Assembly: GCA_963422465.1 (NCBI GenBank)
Contig: OY730172.1
Coordinates: forward strand, 3,720,001 to 3,784,000
DNA from: Lichina pygmaea
Lineage: Eukaryota; Ascomycota; Lichinomycetes; Lichinales; Lichinaceae
Length of the DNA: 64,000 bases
Reading direction: 5' to 3'
A program made the position numbers and the translations under genes. The notes under the pieces were generated by a model. The model saw only the letters and a program-made list of their open reading frames with translations, was not told where the DNA came from and searched no databases. Position 1 is the stretch's first letter, and the number at the start of each line of letters is the position of its first letter. Shown here piece by piece: positions 11,558-24,428 of this stretch.

Positions 11558-11860
11558 TCCAGCTGGCCCAGCTGATCCGACCGACCTGGGCGACCACAGA
11601 GGATGTCGTGTAGGCACGATCATGTAAACGCGATCATTGAAAGGGAAATTTTGGCCGACTTACCAAGCAGGCATGCAGAGTCCACCTATCTACTCGGTGA
11701 ACAGCACTAGGTAGACCGACTTTCGACATCAATAAATACATCATCTGTTTTACACTGACACGGAGGATGCGCATAAACAATACACACACTGTTTGAGGAA
11801 TGGCTAGAGACATCGTATGGAAGGAAGCGAAGCTTTCCGGTTCTGGATTTTACTGCTTGG

Positions 11861-12164
11861 GTGGTATGGTATGGTATTCCTACTCCGTTTCAGAACTAGC
11901 TACTGCTAGACTATGCCGGGAACACTGTGTAGCTGTGTACGGTACGGTAACAAGGAAAACCTCTGGGCCCTAGAGCTGCGAGATCAAGAGAGACCTCTAG
12001 GCTCCAGGGCCCGAAGGGCGAAAAACCTCATTGTCCCACACGTCTCTAGAGACGGTAAACTGCTGGGATAACGGTAGAACAAGAAAGGAGGTCTGTAGCA
12101 GCAGAAACCTCGAGATCCCTCATTCAGGAAGGGGAGGGGTTGTGGAGGCCACTGGTGTTGCTGG

Positions 12165-12226
<62 letters not shown>

Positions 12227-12330
12227 GAGGTGGTGTTGCTGCTGCTGCTGCGAAGCTGCGTAGCTGCGACATCATGATTGTACGTTGGCCGGGGAGTTGT
12301 GTCCTCACCCGCCCTCGTCGTTTTCGGGTT
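11861..12330. repeat. Dispersed SINE-like repeat, copy A
   Basis: This is strongly similar to 32800-33220. Both begin with GGTAT repeats and TTCCTACTCCGTTTCAGAAC, share ACTATGCCGGGAACACTGTG, CCTCTGGGCCCTAGAGCTGC and AGGTCTGTAGCAGCAGAA, and end near a GTCCTCAC block. Copy A has an inserted GTTGCT expansion (about 12160-12225). I found no flanking target duplication, so it may be the older copy. Confidence 0.75.
12160..12255 (+). repeat. GTTGCT / GCT microsatellite
   Basis: About ten GTTGCT units are followed by GGTGTTGCTGCTGCTGCTGC. The tract lies inside repeat copy A and is absent from copy B. Confidence 0.9.
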
Positions 12331-13626
12331 GGTGCAGTGGGGAGGATGGTGCTGCTGCTGCGTGTGTCGCCGTCCCCATTGATGATCGATCAGTCTTTGT
12401 GATTTGGCTGTATTGATCCTTGGTCGGTCTTGATAATCGATGGTGACGGTCTTGGTGGTCGGTCTTTACCTCAAGACACAGGATGAGCGTACAGGAAAGC
12501 ATACTTCCATCAAGAGCGGGTACTATCGCCAGTGATTCTGTGCTTCATCAAGGGCAGTCCAAGCAGGAGTTCTCTCAGAACAAGAATATTCCCCCTCCAG
12601 GAAAGTTCTCTGTACATATCAAGAATAGACGGATGTTCCCACCAAGGCTTTCCCTTGGAACAGATCAAGAACAGAAGCTTTTCTGTCAGTCTTGCTCTTG
12701 GACCAGGCATGGACTGTCACCACCAAGAGTTCTCTATCACATCTCAAGAACATCTCTGCCAAGCCTTCCCTACTCACAAGTATGGCACGTCAAATATCAC
12801 ATATCCCCCCACCAGGACCTTCCTAGACCGAGATTGTAGCATAGACCAGGACGAGGAGCCAGCTTTTCAGATCACCCAAGCAGAACATCAGTGCTCACTA
12901 AGGCAATCTGAGAGATGCAAGCTCTCCCCTTGTACTGTACGGTACAGTGATAGGATGCTGTAGTGCTGTGATGATGAGATGGGAATATAGTGATATGGTG
13001 GTGTGGTGGTGTGGTAATGTGGTGATATAGTGATATTTTTAGTGATATGTAAGTTGATTCTTTGCAAACAACAGAGGCTTTTGGTATAAGTGCCTTGAGT
13101 GGATTTCCCCTCTAAGGATGGGTTACAATCTGGTTCAGTCCAGCCCAGTCCAGTTAAGTCCAGTTAAGTCAAGTTCAGTCTGGTTCAGCACAGTTCATTC
13201 AACTCCACTTCACTTGAGCACAAGAGTACAGCAAACACAGTAAGCGACTCATCAGGAGTAACAATCAGCAGATTGATCTACTCGTGCTACTGTACCCGGA
13301 AAGCCCAACAGAAGACCCCCAGTCTGAAAAAACTCCAACGGGAAAGAACCCCCATGCCGACTGACGCAGAACTAGCACAGGAGCGTTCCTCCCTCCCCCC
13401 CCGGCACCAGATTTCCCTTTCGAGCTTCTCACATACACACCATACCAAGACGCCCCCCCTCCAAACAACGAATGATGTGTTCCCATGACGATGAAATCCC
13501 ACGACAAATGCCTTCTCACAATGATGCATTCCCATGACAATGAATTCCCACAATAAATGTATCTCCATGACAATGCGTTCTTCCGGGGCGGTAGGGGTCT
13601 TGCGGCAATCGCCATCGCCAAGGTTA

Positions 13627-16327
13627 TCATAGGTCGTCCTCGATGGTGATGGCTCCTGCTGTATCTTTTTCTTCTTCTTCTTCTTCTTCTTCTTCTTCTT
13701 CGTCAAGCACGATCACGCCGTCGCCGTCGCCTTCGCCATCGCGGCCACCGCTACCATTACCGCCGAGGCCGCAGCCACCACCGACGAAGGTGCTGCCGCG
13801 TGATGTCCTGACAGGGCCCGTCTGGATCGAACGCTCCAGCCCCGTCGTCGACCTTGTAACATCCGCGGTTGCGTCTTCCTCGGGCACGATATCGCGGCGC
13901 TTGACCTGTCTCGACGATTCGTCTTCGTCGTCGTCGTGCGGTGCGACATCACCGTTCCCCTCGGATGAACCTGCCGCTCTCTTGCGCTTGCCGAGCGTAG
14001 CGGCAGGTGTGGCGCCGTTGGATACGCCGTTCGCCTTGTCGCCGTTGACGGTGACCGTGGTCGGCTGCGTCTGTGAAGAATCCGTTGGCTTTGGCCTTCG
14101 ACCGATCTCGACTTTCTCCGACGCTTGGATGGGTTTCGACGGTTCTGGCAGTGGCCTGTCCCTCGATGCGATGATTAGCTCGACACGAGTCGACAAAATA
14201 GAGAGCAACAAGTTCGCCAAGAATATCACCCACGTGTCGGCAATCGACAACACTAGGTTGACCCGTGGATCATCGTCGTCCTCGTCGATAATCGTCAGGA
14301 AGCTCTCGTCGCGGACGCCCAATGTCGTGAGCGGCTTTTCCAGGTTGTCGTCGAGGTCAGGATCGTACAGAACGCCAACGTCGTTGTTGACGCTGAACTC
14401 GTCGCCGTAGCCCAGTTCGAGCCGGAGAAAGTCCTCGACCAAATCCTTCAGCGTCGCTCGGGACGTGTCGACGGCGACCCGGGTTTGCGCGACGCTACAC
14501 GCCGGACATTCTAGGCTCGGCGCGGCCAACCGCTCGGCGGATATGACCCGATGGGTCGATTTGACGAGGAAGACCTGAGAAGCTTCGTCAGCGCCGCGAC
14601 GAGGACTGGCCCTCGGAGCAGACCCACCATCCGCGCATTCTCCAGCTTCCGCTGCATGACCTTGAACGCCTGCAGCACACACAGTCCGGCGATCATGGCG
14701 TTCGTCGTCGCGATTGCGGGGATGATGTTCCCGGCCATCTCTGCTCGCTGTCAGCACGGTCCAAAGGGTCCGCGCCGAGCGAAACATACGCTTGACGTCG
14801 AACTTCGACTTGGGATCGATGCCAAAGACGACCGATCGTAGGTTTGCGCTCGACGCGACAAAGTCAAGCGTGTCGACGTCGTCCTTGTCGAACGTCAATA
14901 TCGGCGGTGGATCTCCGGGGGTCACCCGGGCTTGAAGGTGTTGCATGCGCCTCCCTAGACGGTCAAGACTGGTCGACCTTTCAGCATCGCCTTCTCGTCA
15001 GGCTGCTCATTCTCCCCGACGAACCTGTCTGAGAAGACACCAAAATTCTCGGATAGGCTCCAGGTCGCCTGGTCGTTCCTCGCCACGGTTGACGCATCGA
15101 CACTCCGCGCTTCGTCCACGATGCGGTCGTGGTCCAGGACGACTGGGGATTTCCGGGTCTTCCACAGATCCTCCATGCCGCGTAACCGCTCAATGTCTTC
15201 GCCGTACACCTTTTCGAAAACCCTGCGCGCGAACTCCTTGGATCCTCGAGCTTGTCGTATGCGCCTCAGGGCTTGTGATTCTCGGCGCAGCGTTTCAATC
15301 TCGTCGGCTGCTCCCCGTCAGCTGCGTTTCTCGCCAGCCACCCGTAGAAAGGGCAGCCGACCGTTTTCCTGGTTCTCGGTATGGTCGAGCTCAGGCGTGT
15401 CGTCCTCCGACGTCCCAAACAGTTCCCTGCGCAGAGTCAGACGTTGTGCGACGCTACTTCGGAGTCGAACGACACCCACGTGAATAGATAGCTCTTGGCC
15501 CAGACGATGCTGTGGATCGGCTGGCTTGGCGTCGTCCTGATGGTGCAAACGGGAAAGCTCTTCGGGGTCTCCTTGACGTTGCAGTCGTAGCATTCGGTTT
15601 GGCCCTGCTGCACCTCAGCGCCTGATCCGACCACGCAAACAAAGTGCGCAGTACCTTCTTGATCACCTGGACCTGGCCGTTGAAACCGGTGGTGCCGCTC
15701 TCGACGAGGGGTACATCTGCCGCCAGACACATGCGGTTGACGTGACGTCGGGCGTCGACATTGTCCAAGGCGTTAAAGACGACGTCGAAGGTCTTGAACC
15801 AGTCGATGTTGAAGCGCGGGTCCTTGATGTTCGCATGATGCGCCTCGAGCTTGACGTTGGGGTTGAATCTGCCAGCTGCCTCCTTGGCAACCTTCGCGTC
15901 GCGAGCTCACACGGTCAGCGAGCCGCAGCGCAGCACCCCCAGGGAGTAGTGGTGGCCCCGAACTCACGAGCGCCTTGGACTTCTTGATGTGCTCGCGTCT
16001 GAACAGAAACTGGCGGTTGAGGTTGCTCAGATCGATCGTGTCCAGATCGACAATGTGTATCTCGCCGAAGCCGGTGAGGACGAGGTTCTTGAGCAGCTCG
16101 CAGCCGATCCCTCCGGCGCCGACCAGTAGCGTCCGAGACTGTGTGTGTTTTGATTGGTCATGTTAGCCATGGGCAGATGTTCCGAAATGGTATGAACAGC
16201 AAAGAAAGTCGAGGCCAGATCGAGCAGCACCAGCAGCAGCAGCAGAGGGAGACCGCACTGCACATACCCCAGCAACGTGTCCGTACAGCCAACCGAGAGA
16301 CCTCTTTGCATGATGCTGGCGGCCCAT
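13627..16327 (-). CDS. UBA2: SUMO-activating enzyme subunit 2 (Uba2)
   Basis: Ten exons: 16327-16268, 16138-15968, 15891-15655, 15613-15480, 15426-15362, 15307-15025, 14968-14790, 14740-14628, 14574-14234 and 14161-13627, giving 705 residues. Uba2 with Aos1 adenylates SUMO and carries it as a thioester before transfer to Ubc9. The nucleotide site is [20 protein letters not shown] (residues 24 on), followed by [13 protein letters not shown]. The catalytic Cys is C179 in [15 protein letters not shown]; zinc ligands are C164/C167 (CYDC) and the later CPACS. The C-terminal ubiquitin-like part has [15 protein letters not shown], then an acidic tail with a SUMO-interaction-like VIVLDEE and a Glu run encoded by a TTC microsatellite. 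The first exon, with [15 protein letters not shown], is the least certain. Intron 3 is only 41 nt. An apparent in-frame TGA at 15320-15318 falls inside a 54-nt intron. Confidence 0.93.
13664..13701 (+). repeat. TTC microsatellite in UBA2 coding sequence
   Basis: About a dozen TTC units on the plus strand encode the Glu run near the Uba2 C-terminus on the minus strand. The tract keeps the reading frame. Confidence 0.85.
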
Positions 16328-17647
16328 TGGAGCGTGTTCGCCGTCGGCGCGGACGGGACGAGGAACGGCGCAATCAGACAGCTCTCAGTTCACCTGGTCT
16401 TTTGGCCTCTCCTCTCGTCGGCCGGGGCGCGCAGCACGCCAAGTCTCCCAGAAGTTTCTCACCTGTCCTTGACTCTTCTTCGCCTGCCCCTGTTCTGGTG
16501 CAGGTGTCAGATCCGATTAGCCGAAACCGACGACCGCAGCTGGCCGAGGCGACAGCAGCGGCAGGAGACGACGAGGAGACCAACCAGTCAGGTCAGCTCG
16601 GACCAGCTCAACTCTTCTCAGGGGACAGTGCCAACGAGAATAACAAGCCCAGAGCGTCGCCAACGAGCCACCGTAACGACGGACGAAAAAGAAACAGAAA
16701 AGAGGAAGAACTAAATCTCTCTCTTGCCGACCTTGACCCGTCTTGGAGCCTTGAACGGAACCATCAAAGGGGGAGGGGGGTCCTTTATGTCACCAGAAAA
16801 GCGGATCCAGACCGCGCGATGCGAATCTCAGATTCCGACACTTATGTACTGTACGTACATACGCACGATACGTACCAGTCTATAATTACTGGTATACACT
16901 CAAGTGTGCTCTGTGCGCGCCTTATTTGTTTGCTATCAAACCTCCCCCAATCGACCCGAACTAAACATCATGTGCTTTTGTTCCTCTTTCAAAGGAAAGA
17001 AACACTGAAGGAGATCGTGTGTACGGAAGTACGGAGGTGGATTGGTACGGTACGCGGTACAGATCCTAGATGGCTGTTGAACAGTCACGATAATCCAGCC
17101 CATCATCAACTGTGGAACGTACTCAAGTTGAGTGCCCCGACCCCACAACACACACCCACTCACTCACTCACTCACGTCCATGCCACTCAACCCACGAGAC
17201 AAAAAAGAGAATGAGAAAGAGAAAAGGCCAAAGCGCCCTTCCAAGCATTTCTTGTCAAAAGTTGTGATGAGTGTGGTAGCTCTACATACGTAGATGAGCT
17301 AGCCAGCCAGCAGTAAGACTTCGGCGCCACGCAAGTGACAGGGTCTTATTGCATGGGACGATGATTCGAGGCACAGAGATCGGCAAGTCTCCATTTAACA
17401 CGGCTTGGTTGCGCCAAGCAGTAAAGCAGCACGGCAATTACGCTGACGCTGACGCCGACGCCGACCCTGACGCGTACGGTAGCACTCGACGACAGAGCGA
17501 AGCCGCACCTACATGACAAACGCCAAGGGTAAAGAAATGAAAACGCTCGAACCCACCCCTTCGACACGGAATCCTTTGGAATATGGCCCAGTGAGCCGAC
17601 ACGCGCGAGGTGACACCTTTTCTCTTGAGTGTGCAAGAACGCCTGGC
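16328..17647. other. Intergenic, UBA2 upstream / EME1 3' flank
   Basis: Both genes are read leftwards, so the left part should hold the UBA2 promoter. GTAC-rich palindromic patches lie near 16847-16880 and 17030-17065, and a CACT run near 17155-17175. The plus-strand ORF here looks non-coding. Confidence 0.4.
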
Positions 17648-19838
17648 TCAGACATCGTAGCTCCCTGGATCGGTGCCGGTGAAGATGTTGTAGATGCGCT
17701 TGCTGAGGGCGGGACCGAGGCTGGCGTTGGTGAAGGTGCCGCTGGCGTTGGACGATTTCTGGAAGGGGTCCGCGTTAGCAGAGTGGGATGGTACGCTGGC
17801 AGAGCAGGTTAAAAAAAAGCTGTTCGAGAGTACCTTGATGTGCTGCAACGCCCCCGGTCCACCCAGCTCCAGGGCTGCGAGCAACGAATGGACGTCCGGA
17901 TACTCGGCCACGATGCCCTGCGCCACCGGCGGCGTGACGCGGACGATCTGCTGCAGCATCTTGAGGTATGTGTCATGTGCGTCGGTGCCGGTCTTGACCT
18001 GGCCGGCGTCCATGCAGAAGGACGTGCCCAGGTTCATGCGCTCGGCCCTGCACACGGGGGTCTTGTTAGATTTTTCGGAAAACGGAGCGACGCGACGGGC
18101 GTCGTCGGCTGATCACAATGAGTAACGGGGCGAGACTTAAAAGATGATGATGATGATGAGGTTTACGACCGAGTAAGAGGTATGAAGCTCACTTGTATGG
18201 AATCGTCGAGATGTGCTGCGTAAAGTTTGCTATCCACTCCGCCGTCTCGACCGCCGAGGCCGTGTGGTGGATGAGACAGGTATGCGTGGCCTGCAGCCGC
18301 AGGAGGGCATCTTCGATCACGTCCTCGTCGATGTATTGCGGCTGGGGCTTCTTCTTGCGCCGTCGTCTCGCCTGTACCCTCGTGTCCGAGCCCTCCGGCA
18401 GCGTACCGCCGTCGTTCGGTATTCCGTCCATGACGGCAGCTCGGTAGGCCTGGTTCCGGACGTTCTTGTTCTTGCGCATCCATGCCGCGAGACCTTCGAT
18501 CAGGAAGATGACCCTGCAGCCTGGAAAACTGCGTTTCAGCCTCGAGACGTGAGCATCGAGACGATCGTCGCCGTCGTGCCCCTCTTGCTCGTCGCCGTCG
18601 CCATCTCCGGCTGCCTGCTCGGCTTGGATGAGTTCAACCAGCTCTCGGGCGCTGATCACCCGCATGACGTGCTTCTCCTCCGTGATCCGCTCGGCCACCG
18701 GCTCCCAGCGCGCTCTCGCTTCGCTGTACTCGGCCGTCACCTTGCGCCGCCACTTGATGACGTGCTTGAGCGGAGGGCGGTGACAGGCGACCTCGACGCC
18801 GAGGTTGCGCAGGAAACTCCGAGCCTGATCGGCGACCGGGGTCTCCTCCAGCGACTCGGGCAGGTCGACTATCATCTCCGGCGTCGACAGCTTCTTATCC
18901 ATCTTGGATTTGTTGGCGTGGGCCAGGTCTGCTTCCGCCTGCCTCTCTCGCACCTTGGCTTCCCTGACCGCCAGCTTCCTCTCCCTCTCTGCTTGCTTGT
19001 CTGCAAGCTTCTGTTGCTTCTCTTGTTCTCGTCGGGCCTTTTCCTCTGCTTTCTCAGCACCTGTCATTCGGGGCTTCTTCGCGGGCCCCGGTCGACGGCA
19101 TCCGTTCTGCGAGTCGTCTTCGCCATCTTCCAGCTCTATCCATTCACCAGGGCCCTGTTTCCGTACGGTGGCATTGGGGTCTCTGCCGCTCTTCTTCTCC
19201 CTCTTCTTCTCCTCCTCCGTAGACTTTCTCTGCCCCTGGTTCGATCGATTCTTACTGGCGTTGCCGTCAAGTTCCTGGAGCAGCGCCAATGTCCGCTCCG
19301 AATATCCACCGCCGCTTGAGACCTTTCCCGTTGCATCTGCGCGGTTCTCGGACCAGGAATCGAAGCCGTCAGCGGTATTGACTTCCTCGGCCTCCCACTC
19401 CTTCTGGATTGCTGCAATGCTTTGAAAGCCCCCATGCAGCGGCGACGAGCTACACAAGATTGGATCCGAACCGTCAAGGGACAGAGTAACGGTGCGTTGA
19501 AGGCTCCCGTGGCTCCTTGCGCCACCGGTTGCATTGCGTCGGGAGGGTCCATCGATCCCTTGCGTCCTTGTAGAGAGTCGTGGGTCTAACGAGTCGTCCT
19601 GTCGCGGCGAAACGCTCGTTCGTCTGCGCTTGGCCGGTCGATCTTCCCGCGGCGGGTGATGCTCATCCTGATGGTTGGTGGCCGAGTCGGTATCGTCAGA
19701 GAGCACAACAAAGTCGCCAATGCTTCGCCGCGACTGTTTCGGTACTTGCCGCCGTCGGCTCGGGGCGGGAGGCTTGGCTGGGGTCTCGTCGTCGAGGCAG
19801 AGGTCAATGACCTCTGCATCGGGAGGAGGGGGCATCAA
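17648..19838 (-). CDS. EME1: Eme1/Mms4, non-catalytic subunit of the Mus81 junction endonuclease
   Basis: Exons 19838-18193, 18047-17834 and 17758-17648 give 656 residues. Eme1 pairs with Mus81 to cut branched DNA and replication-derived junctions. The N-terminal half is disordered and charged with SUMO-interaction-like clusters (EVIDLCLDDE, DFVVLSDDTD) and a Lys/Glu/Arg-rich helix. The ERCC4-like nuclease fold follows (VIFLIEGLAAWMRKNKNVRN), without an active-site GDxxxDERK motif as expected for this subunit. The helix-hairpin-helix end reads VRVTPPVAQGIVAEYPDVHS and GPALSKRIYNIFTGTDPGSY. Introns are 145 and 75 nt; the first splits the Lys codon before AERMNLG. A vertebrate Eme2 or yeast Mms4 label would mean the same family. 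Confidence 0.88.
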
Positions 19839-20544
19839 TTAAGAACAACAATGTAGACCTTGTCGCGTCGCAGGAAGCAACCGTCAGCGATCGGTCAACG
19901 CCAGCAGCGTTCAAGCTTCTATTTGGCATTGAATATCATCACATTGTCGAAGGAGAGCCGAGACATTCATGGCCTACTTACGTACGTACTGCCGTACGCT
20001 CTCCGACTGGACCAAGCACCTCGAAGCCTCGCTGTCGTAGTCTACCTTTCAGGCGCGGATGACGCGCTTGCTTGAACGCGTAGTCACGTGAAGTATCGGT
20101 AGCACATTACGGTACCGTACCGTACCTTGTGGTACAGCACTTACGTAAGTACGTTACGTACAGGAGTACGTACTCTGCATACGGTCCGTAGTTGACCGTG
20201 CTTTACTACCTGCGTACGGAAGTATCATGTAGAGAGTCAAGCACGACTCAATCATTGAACCGTCCAATTGACCAGAAACAGTACCTCGTAGTTTGCTGGT
20301 GGTTCCTGTAACAGCCCTACGACGAGTGCCACCATACTGTCGTAGGTCGGCGCGCGGCGGTGAAAGAGTACCTTTAGAGGATATTGACGCACTGGTACGT
20401 ATGTATCTGGTGTGGCTAAAGAGGCTCGGTGTGAAAGGTGAGACCAACGTATGGGTAGACTGTGCACAAGAATTCAAGGAGACAGTGCTCGCTCGTGCTG
20501 TTCAGATAAAGAGGTTAGACTAATTAAGATACCCTGACCCAACG
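19839..20544. promoter_or_regulatory. EME1 upstream / ALG2 3' flank with GTAC palindromes
   Basis: The region lies upstream of EME1 and downstream of ALG2. It is rich in self-complementary TACGTA, GTAC and GGTACC words, densest at 19978-20000 and 20100-20225. There is no credible gene. Confidence 0.45.
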
Positions 20545-22200
20545 TCATCCGCCCCAAAGACTCGGCGTGCCCCAAGCCAGAGCGACTCCAAGCAGGCCAA
20601 CAACGCCCAGGAACGAGACGGCCAGAGGGACCACCAGACTCGGCCGTGCTTGTCGACCGATGGCCTGCATCTCGGCCTCGAGCCGCTCGGCCATCTTGTC
20701 CCTCGAGAACTCGGTCGCGACGCGGCGAGGTCCGTTCTGGCTCATGCGGTGCATGTCGACGTCGGAAGCCCGGCTCAGCGCGCGCGCCACCACGGCGGTC
20801 CACTGCGTCGGGTCGTCGGCGTCGCGGAGCCAGCCCGTCTCGCCCTCGACGACCGACTCCAGCGGTCCGCCCGAGTTGGCGGCGAGCACGGGCACGCCCT
20901 TGAGCATGGCCTCGAGCGGCACGATGCCAAAGTGCTCGTCTGCGGGAGTGTAGACGAGTAGCCGGGCGCTGCGCAGCAGGAGATCCTTGAAGCTGGCCGG
21001 GATCGAGAGCAGGAAGAGGACTTCGACCTCGGACGACACCCGCAGCGCCGTCACCATGTTCTTGATCGTGGCTACCCGCAGGCCGAGAGACTCGGCGAGC
21101 TGCACGAGGTCTCGGTGGTAGCCGACGTTCTCTTGCACGCGCGGGTCGTAACCACCTTCCTGGGATGTAAGCATCAAACTTGAGTCACCGTAGGGGTTTC
21201 GCAGAAACGAGGCGGATGGGGGACTACCAGCAACGACCAATCTCGCATCGCCACGAGCCTCGGGTCTGATGGCCGCAAAGGCCTTGATCGCCAACTCCAC
21301 GCCCTTTTTCCTCTCGAAGCGGTTGATGCTCAGGACGAGTTTCTTTCCCTTCCAGAGCAGGGCATGCTTATCGAGATTCTTCCCGTCCGTGGCACCAGCA
21401 CCAGCACCGGCCGAGGCATCCTTCTCCACTCTAGTATCGACGCAGGGATAGACGACCGCGGGTCTCCTCGCGCTCAGACGCGGAAAGGCCTTCTCGAAGT
21501 GTAGTCTTGTGAAGCGACTGTTGACGACCAACCCGTCGGCGGCGCCGGTGGTCCACTCCTCGAGACGGTCGAAGGGGATGCGGTACAGCCGCTTCACGAG
21601 TCCGCGACGCTGGGCGAGGAGCTTGTCCGGGAAGTGGCAGTAGAAGAGGATCGGCGCGCGAGACTGCAGCCACCGAAGCAGCGGGATGCAGGCCGACAGC
21701 TGGTCGACGAAGAACACGTCTGCCCTCAGCCGGGCGAGCTCGCCCGACAGGCTGATCTGCACCAGCACATGCAGCTGCCGCAGGATGGCGCACACGATGG
21801 CGAACCGACCGAGGATGTATGGGGGGACGACGTTGTTGCCTCGAACACGTACGTCCAGCGTACCTAATCACGGGGGGGCGGTCAGACTCCCAACGAAGAA
21901 CTCCATCGAAGTCCTCCCATCGCGCAAGAAAGAGCTAGGGGAAACGAGTAGGTGGACAACATCTAGCAGAAGACCATCTTCCTGCCAAGGCCCGGTACCG
22001 TGAAGCTTTCGACATGGCAACATCTTACCATCACGAGCCTCCTCGAAGCAGTGTTTTGGATCGCAGTGGCTGGTGAAGATGGTCACTCGGTGCCCGCGCT
22101 TCTGGAGGCCGACGGCGGCGTCGACGACGAGCCGCTCCGCCCCGCCGATGCCGAGGTCTGGATGGAAGAAGACGATGTGTCGGGATGGTGATCTCGCCAT
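20545..22200 (-). CDS. ALG2: Alpha-1,3/1,6-mannosyltransferase Alg2
   Basis: Exons 22200-22029 and 21863-20545 (165-nt intron) give 496 residues. Alg2 adds the second and third mannoses to dolichol-linked oligosaccharide on the cytosolic face of the ER in N-glycan assembly. The N-terminus has [20 protein letters not shown] and the junction reads [21 protein letters not shown]. The GT-4 core shows [50 protein letters not shown] and the nucleotide-sugar motif [20 protein letters not shown] followed by [10 protein letters not shown] hydrophobic C-terminal segment ([20 protein letters not shown]) can act as a membrane anchor. Length and motif order match fungal Alg2. Confidence 0.95.
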
Positions 22201-23784
22201 GCCTTTAATTCTCTCCTCCTGCTCCTCCTCCCCCCCTTCGGAGTCGATATCGGTGCATACGTAGTGGCAATGCTCGTCGTCGCTGGTCGTCGTCGTCTAA
22301 ATCACTGGATCTGGGCAGACAGGGGATGTGTCGCATCGACTGTACGGTACCATACGTACTGGTAGCGTCCTGGTGAATGCGGATCATTGAAATGCAAAGC
22401 TTCCGCCATGCTTCCTTGTACAGCACCGTACTGTACGGTACTTGACGACCTTCCCAGGAGACAGGAGAGAACTCTGGATCAGTTCCCGTCTGAGATAACG
22501 TGAGAGTTTGGTGCTTTGCCGCAACGACCGAGTCCGTCTGTCGCCACCATCGCCACTACCACCACTGGCGATGGAGGGCGGAGTTTCTTCCCGCAAAATA
22601 CCAGGCACAAAACAGTATCCAATCATTCAGACTACTCGTTCAGACCGAACCTTTAGCGCACCTGAAGATTCACCCCTGATATTTCCCCCATCATTCCTCC
22701 CAAAGAGACAATCACCAGACTGGACCAAACTGAACTGAACCATGACAATAATCATAGACAACTAACCATCAAGTGCTTTTTTGGACAACAGCTGAAACCA
22801 TCATCAAGCTGGGTCATGCCTGTTGCCTACAGTTATCTCTTTGTTTGACAACCCACAATGTTTCTTGACAGACAACCAGAAGTTTTATTCAACAAGCTGA
22901 GACCATCCAACATGTATCAAGACATGACTTGGTAAAAAGTCCGCAGAGGATCTGTTCAAGGAGATCAATAGGTAAGCACAGAGACAAGAACACAGACTCC
23001 AAAAAAATCAGAAACAGAAAACACAGAGAGACAGAGAAGATAGACAGTCAAAACACACACCCAGATATCAATCATCAGCCCAACTTTCATCCCAAGCCAA
23101 AAAGCCAAGAGATGAAACCAAGGTCAGTCATGAGATTAGTAATTCTGACCGAAAAACAATAAGTAGTCTCTGAAACAACTAAGCAAGCAGTGGAAGTGAG
23201 TGGGGAGGGGAAAAAAAATTAACAGCTGAAGAAGTACGTACGTACCTGTTCAACCTATAGTGATATGCAGAAAGAGTACTGACCTTGGTGACCAGAGATA
23301 TGTAGAGTTACAGATGAGAGGAGAGAAGAGGAGGGGGGGGGGGGGGGAGGGTGCGGAGAGAGTGTGAAGTGAAGATGAAAGAGTAGTGAATGGCAAAAGT
23401 GTTTTGAAATGACATTTTCTTCTTCTTTTTCTTCCTCTGCTGCTCTTGCTGCTGCTGCTACTACTGCTCCTTTTTCATCTTCTTCTTCTACTCAAGAGGT
23501 GTGCTCCCAGGGCAAGGATACTGTATGTATGAATCTTGTTGTCAAGGGAAATTTGAAAAGGGAGAATGAGAAACGCCCTGTTGACGCCGCCATGAATCGA
23601 TCAACAATCCAACCAGCCATCCATCCAAACCAACCAACCAACCAACTGGCCGAACATGCATCCGTCCATCCGTCCATCCGTTGGAAACTAAAGAACGCAT
23701 TGCTCCCCCCTCCCCAACGCACACCCAGAAAGAGAGACGAGAACAGATCACGAAACCAGATATACCCGCCCCTTTTTTGTTCTT
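22201..23784. other. Intergenic, ALG2 upstream / kinesin 3' flank
   Basis: The left part is the ALG2 promoter side, with GTAC palindromes at 22340-22360 and 22430-22441. From 22650 to 23250 the sequence turns A/C-rich and of low complexity. A G run occupies 23333-23347. No gene is supported. Confidence 0.4.
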
Positions 23785-24387
23785 CTAGAAACAGTTGAGG
23801 CTGCCCTTCTTCTTCTTCTTGTTGATCGCGTTCATGCGCTCTTCGAGCTGGGCTCGGGCCGCCTCGGCCTTGCGATGCGCGTCGCGCGCCTCTTCGACCG
23901 CCTGCAGCGAGTAGCGGTTCTGGCGCTGCTTGTTCTTGAGCGTCTCAATCTCGTCCCCGTACGCCAAGGCCTTCTTCTTCCACGTCTGGACGTCGTCCTT
24001 GGCCTTCTTGCTCTGGGCCTCGAGGTCGCCGAGCGCCTCCTCGAGCGCAAAGTTGAGCTGCTTCTCGGCGAAGAGCGCCCCTTCGATCGTCCGTAAACGC
24101 GCGTCCGCGTCGTCCGTCGGCTGGCCCGCGCCGTACTCCTTGCCGGCGTTCCGTGCGGCCGCGGTCGGGGCCGCGCTGTGGTGGCTCGCGAGACCGTTCG
24201 GCGCGGCCGAGGCGTTGGCGGGTAGAGGGGGCAACGGGATGGCGGGCGGCGGAGAAGGGAGAGAGGCTACCGACGCGCTCTTTCGGAGGTTCGATGTGAT
24301 CGAACCTGACCGTTGGCGGCCGCCGTCGTCGGGAGTGCCGTTGACTTGCGGCAGCTGCAATCGGGACTGAGCGGGCCTTGAGCGTTA

Positions 24388-24428
<41 letters not shown>

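Larger units (their letters stand above)
11558..13626. other. Convergent intergenic region with repeats
   Basis: This 2-kb gap between two gene ends holds dispersed repeat copy A (11861-12330), a GTTGCT microsatellite, GTGGT-type and CAGTT-type short-period sequence at 12980-13200, and no credible gene. Confidence 0.5.

Noticed and set aside
15318-15320. Nonsense mutation in UBA2
   Set aside because: The TGA lies in a 54-nt GT-AG intron whose removal restores family sequence in frame.
16141-17214. 357-codon plus-strand ORF over the UBA2 first exon and promoter
   Set aside because: No family signature; it overlaps the well-supported first two UBA2 exons on the other strand.
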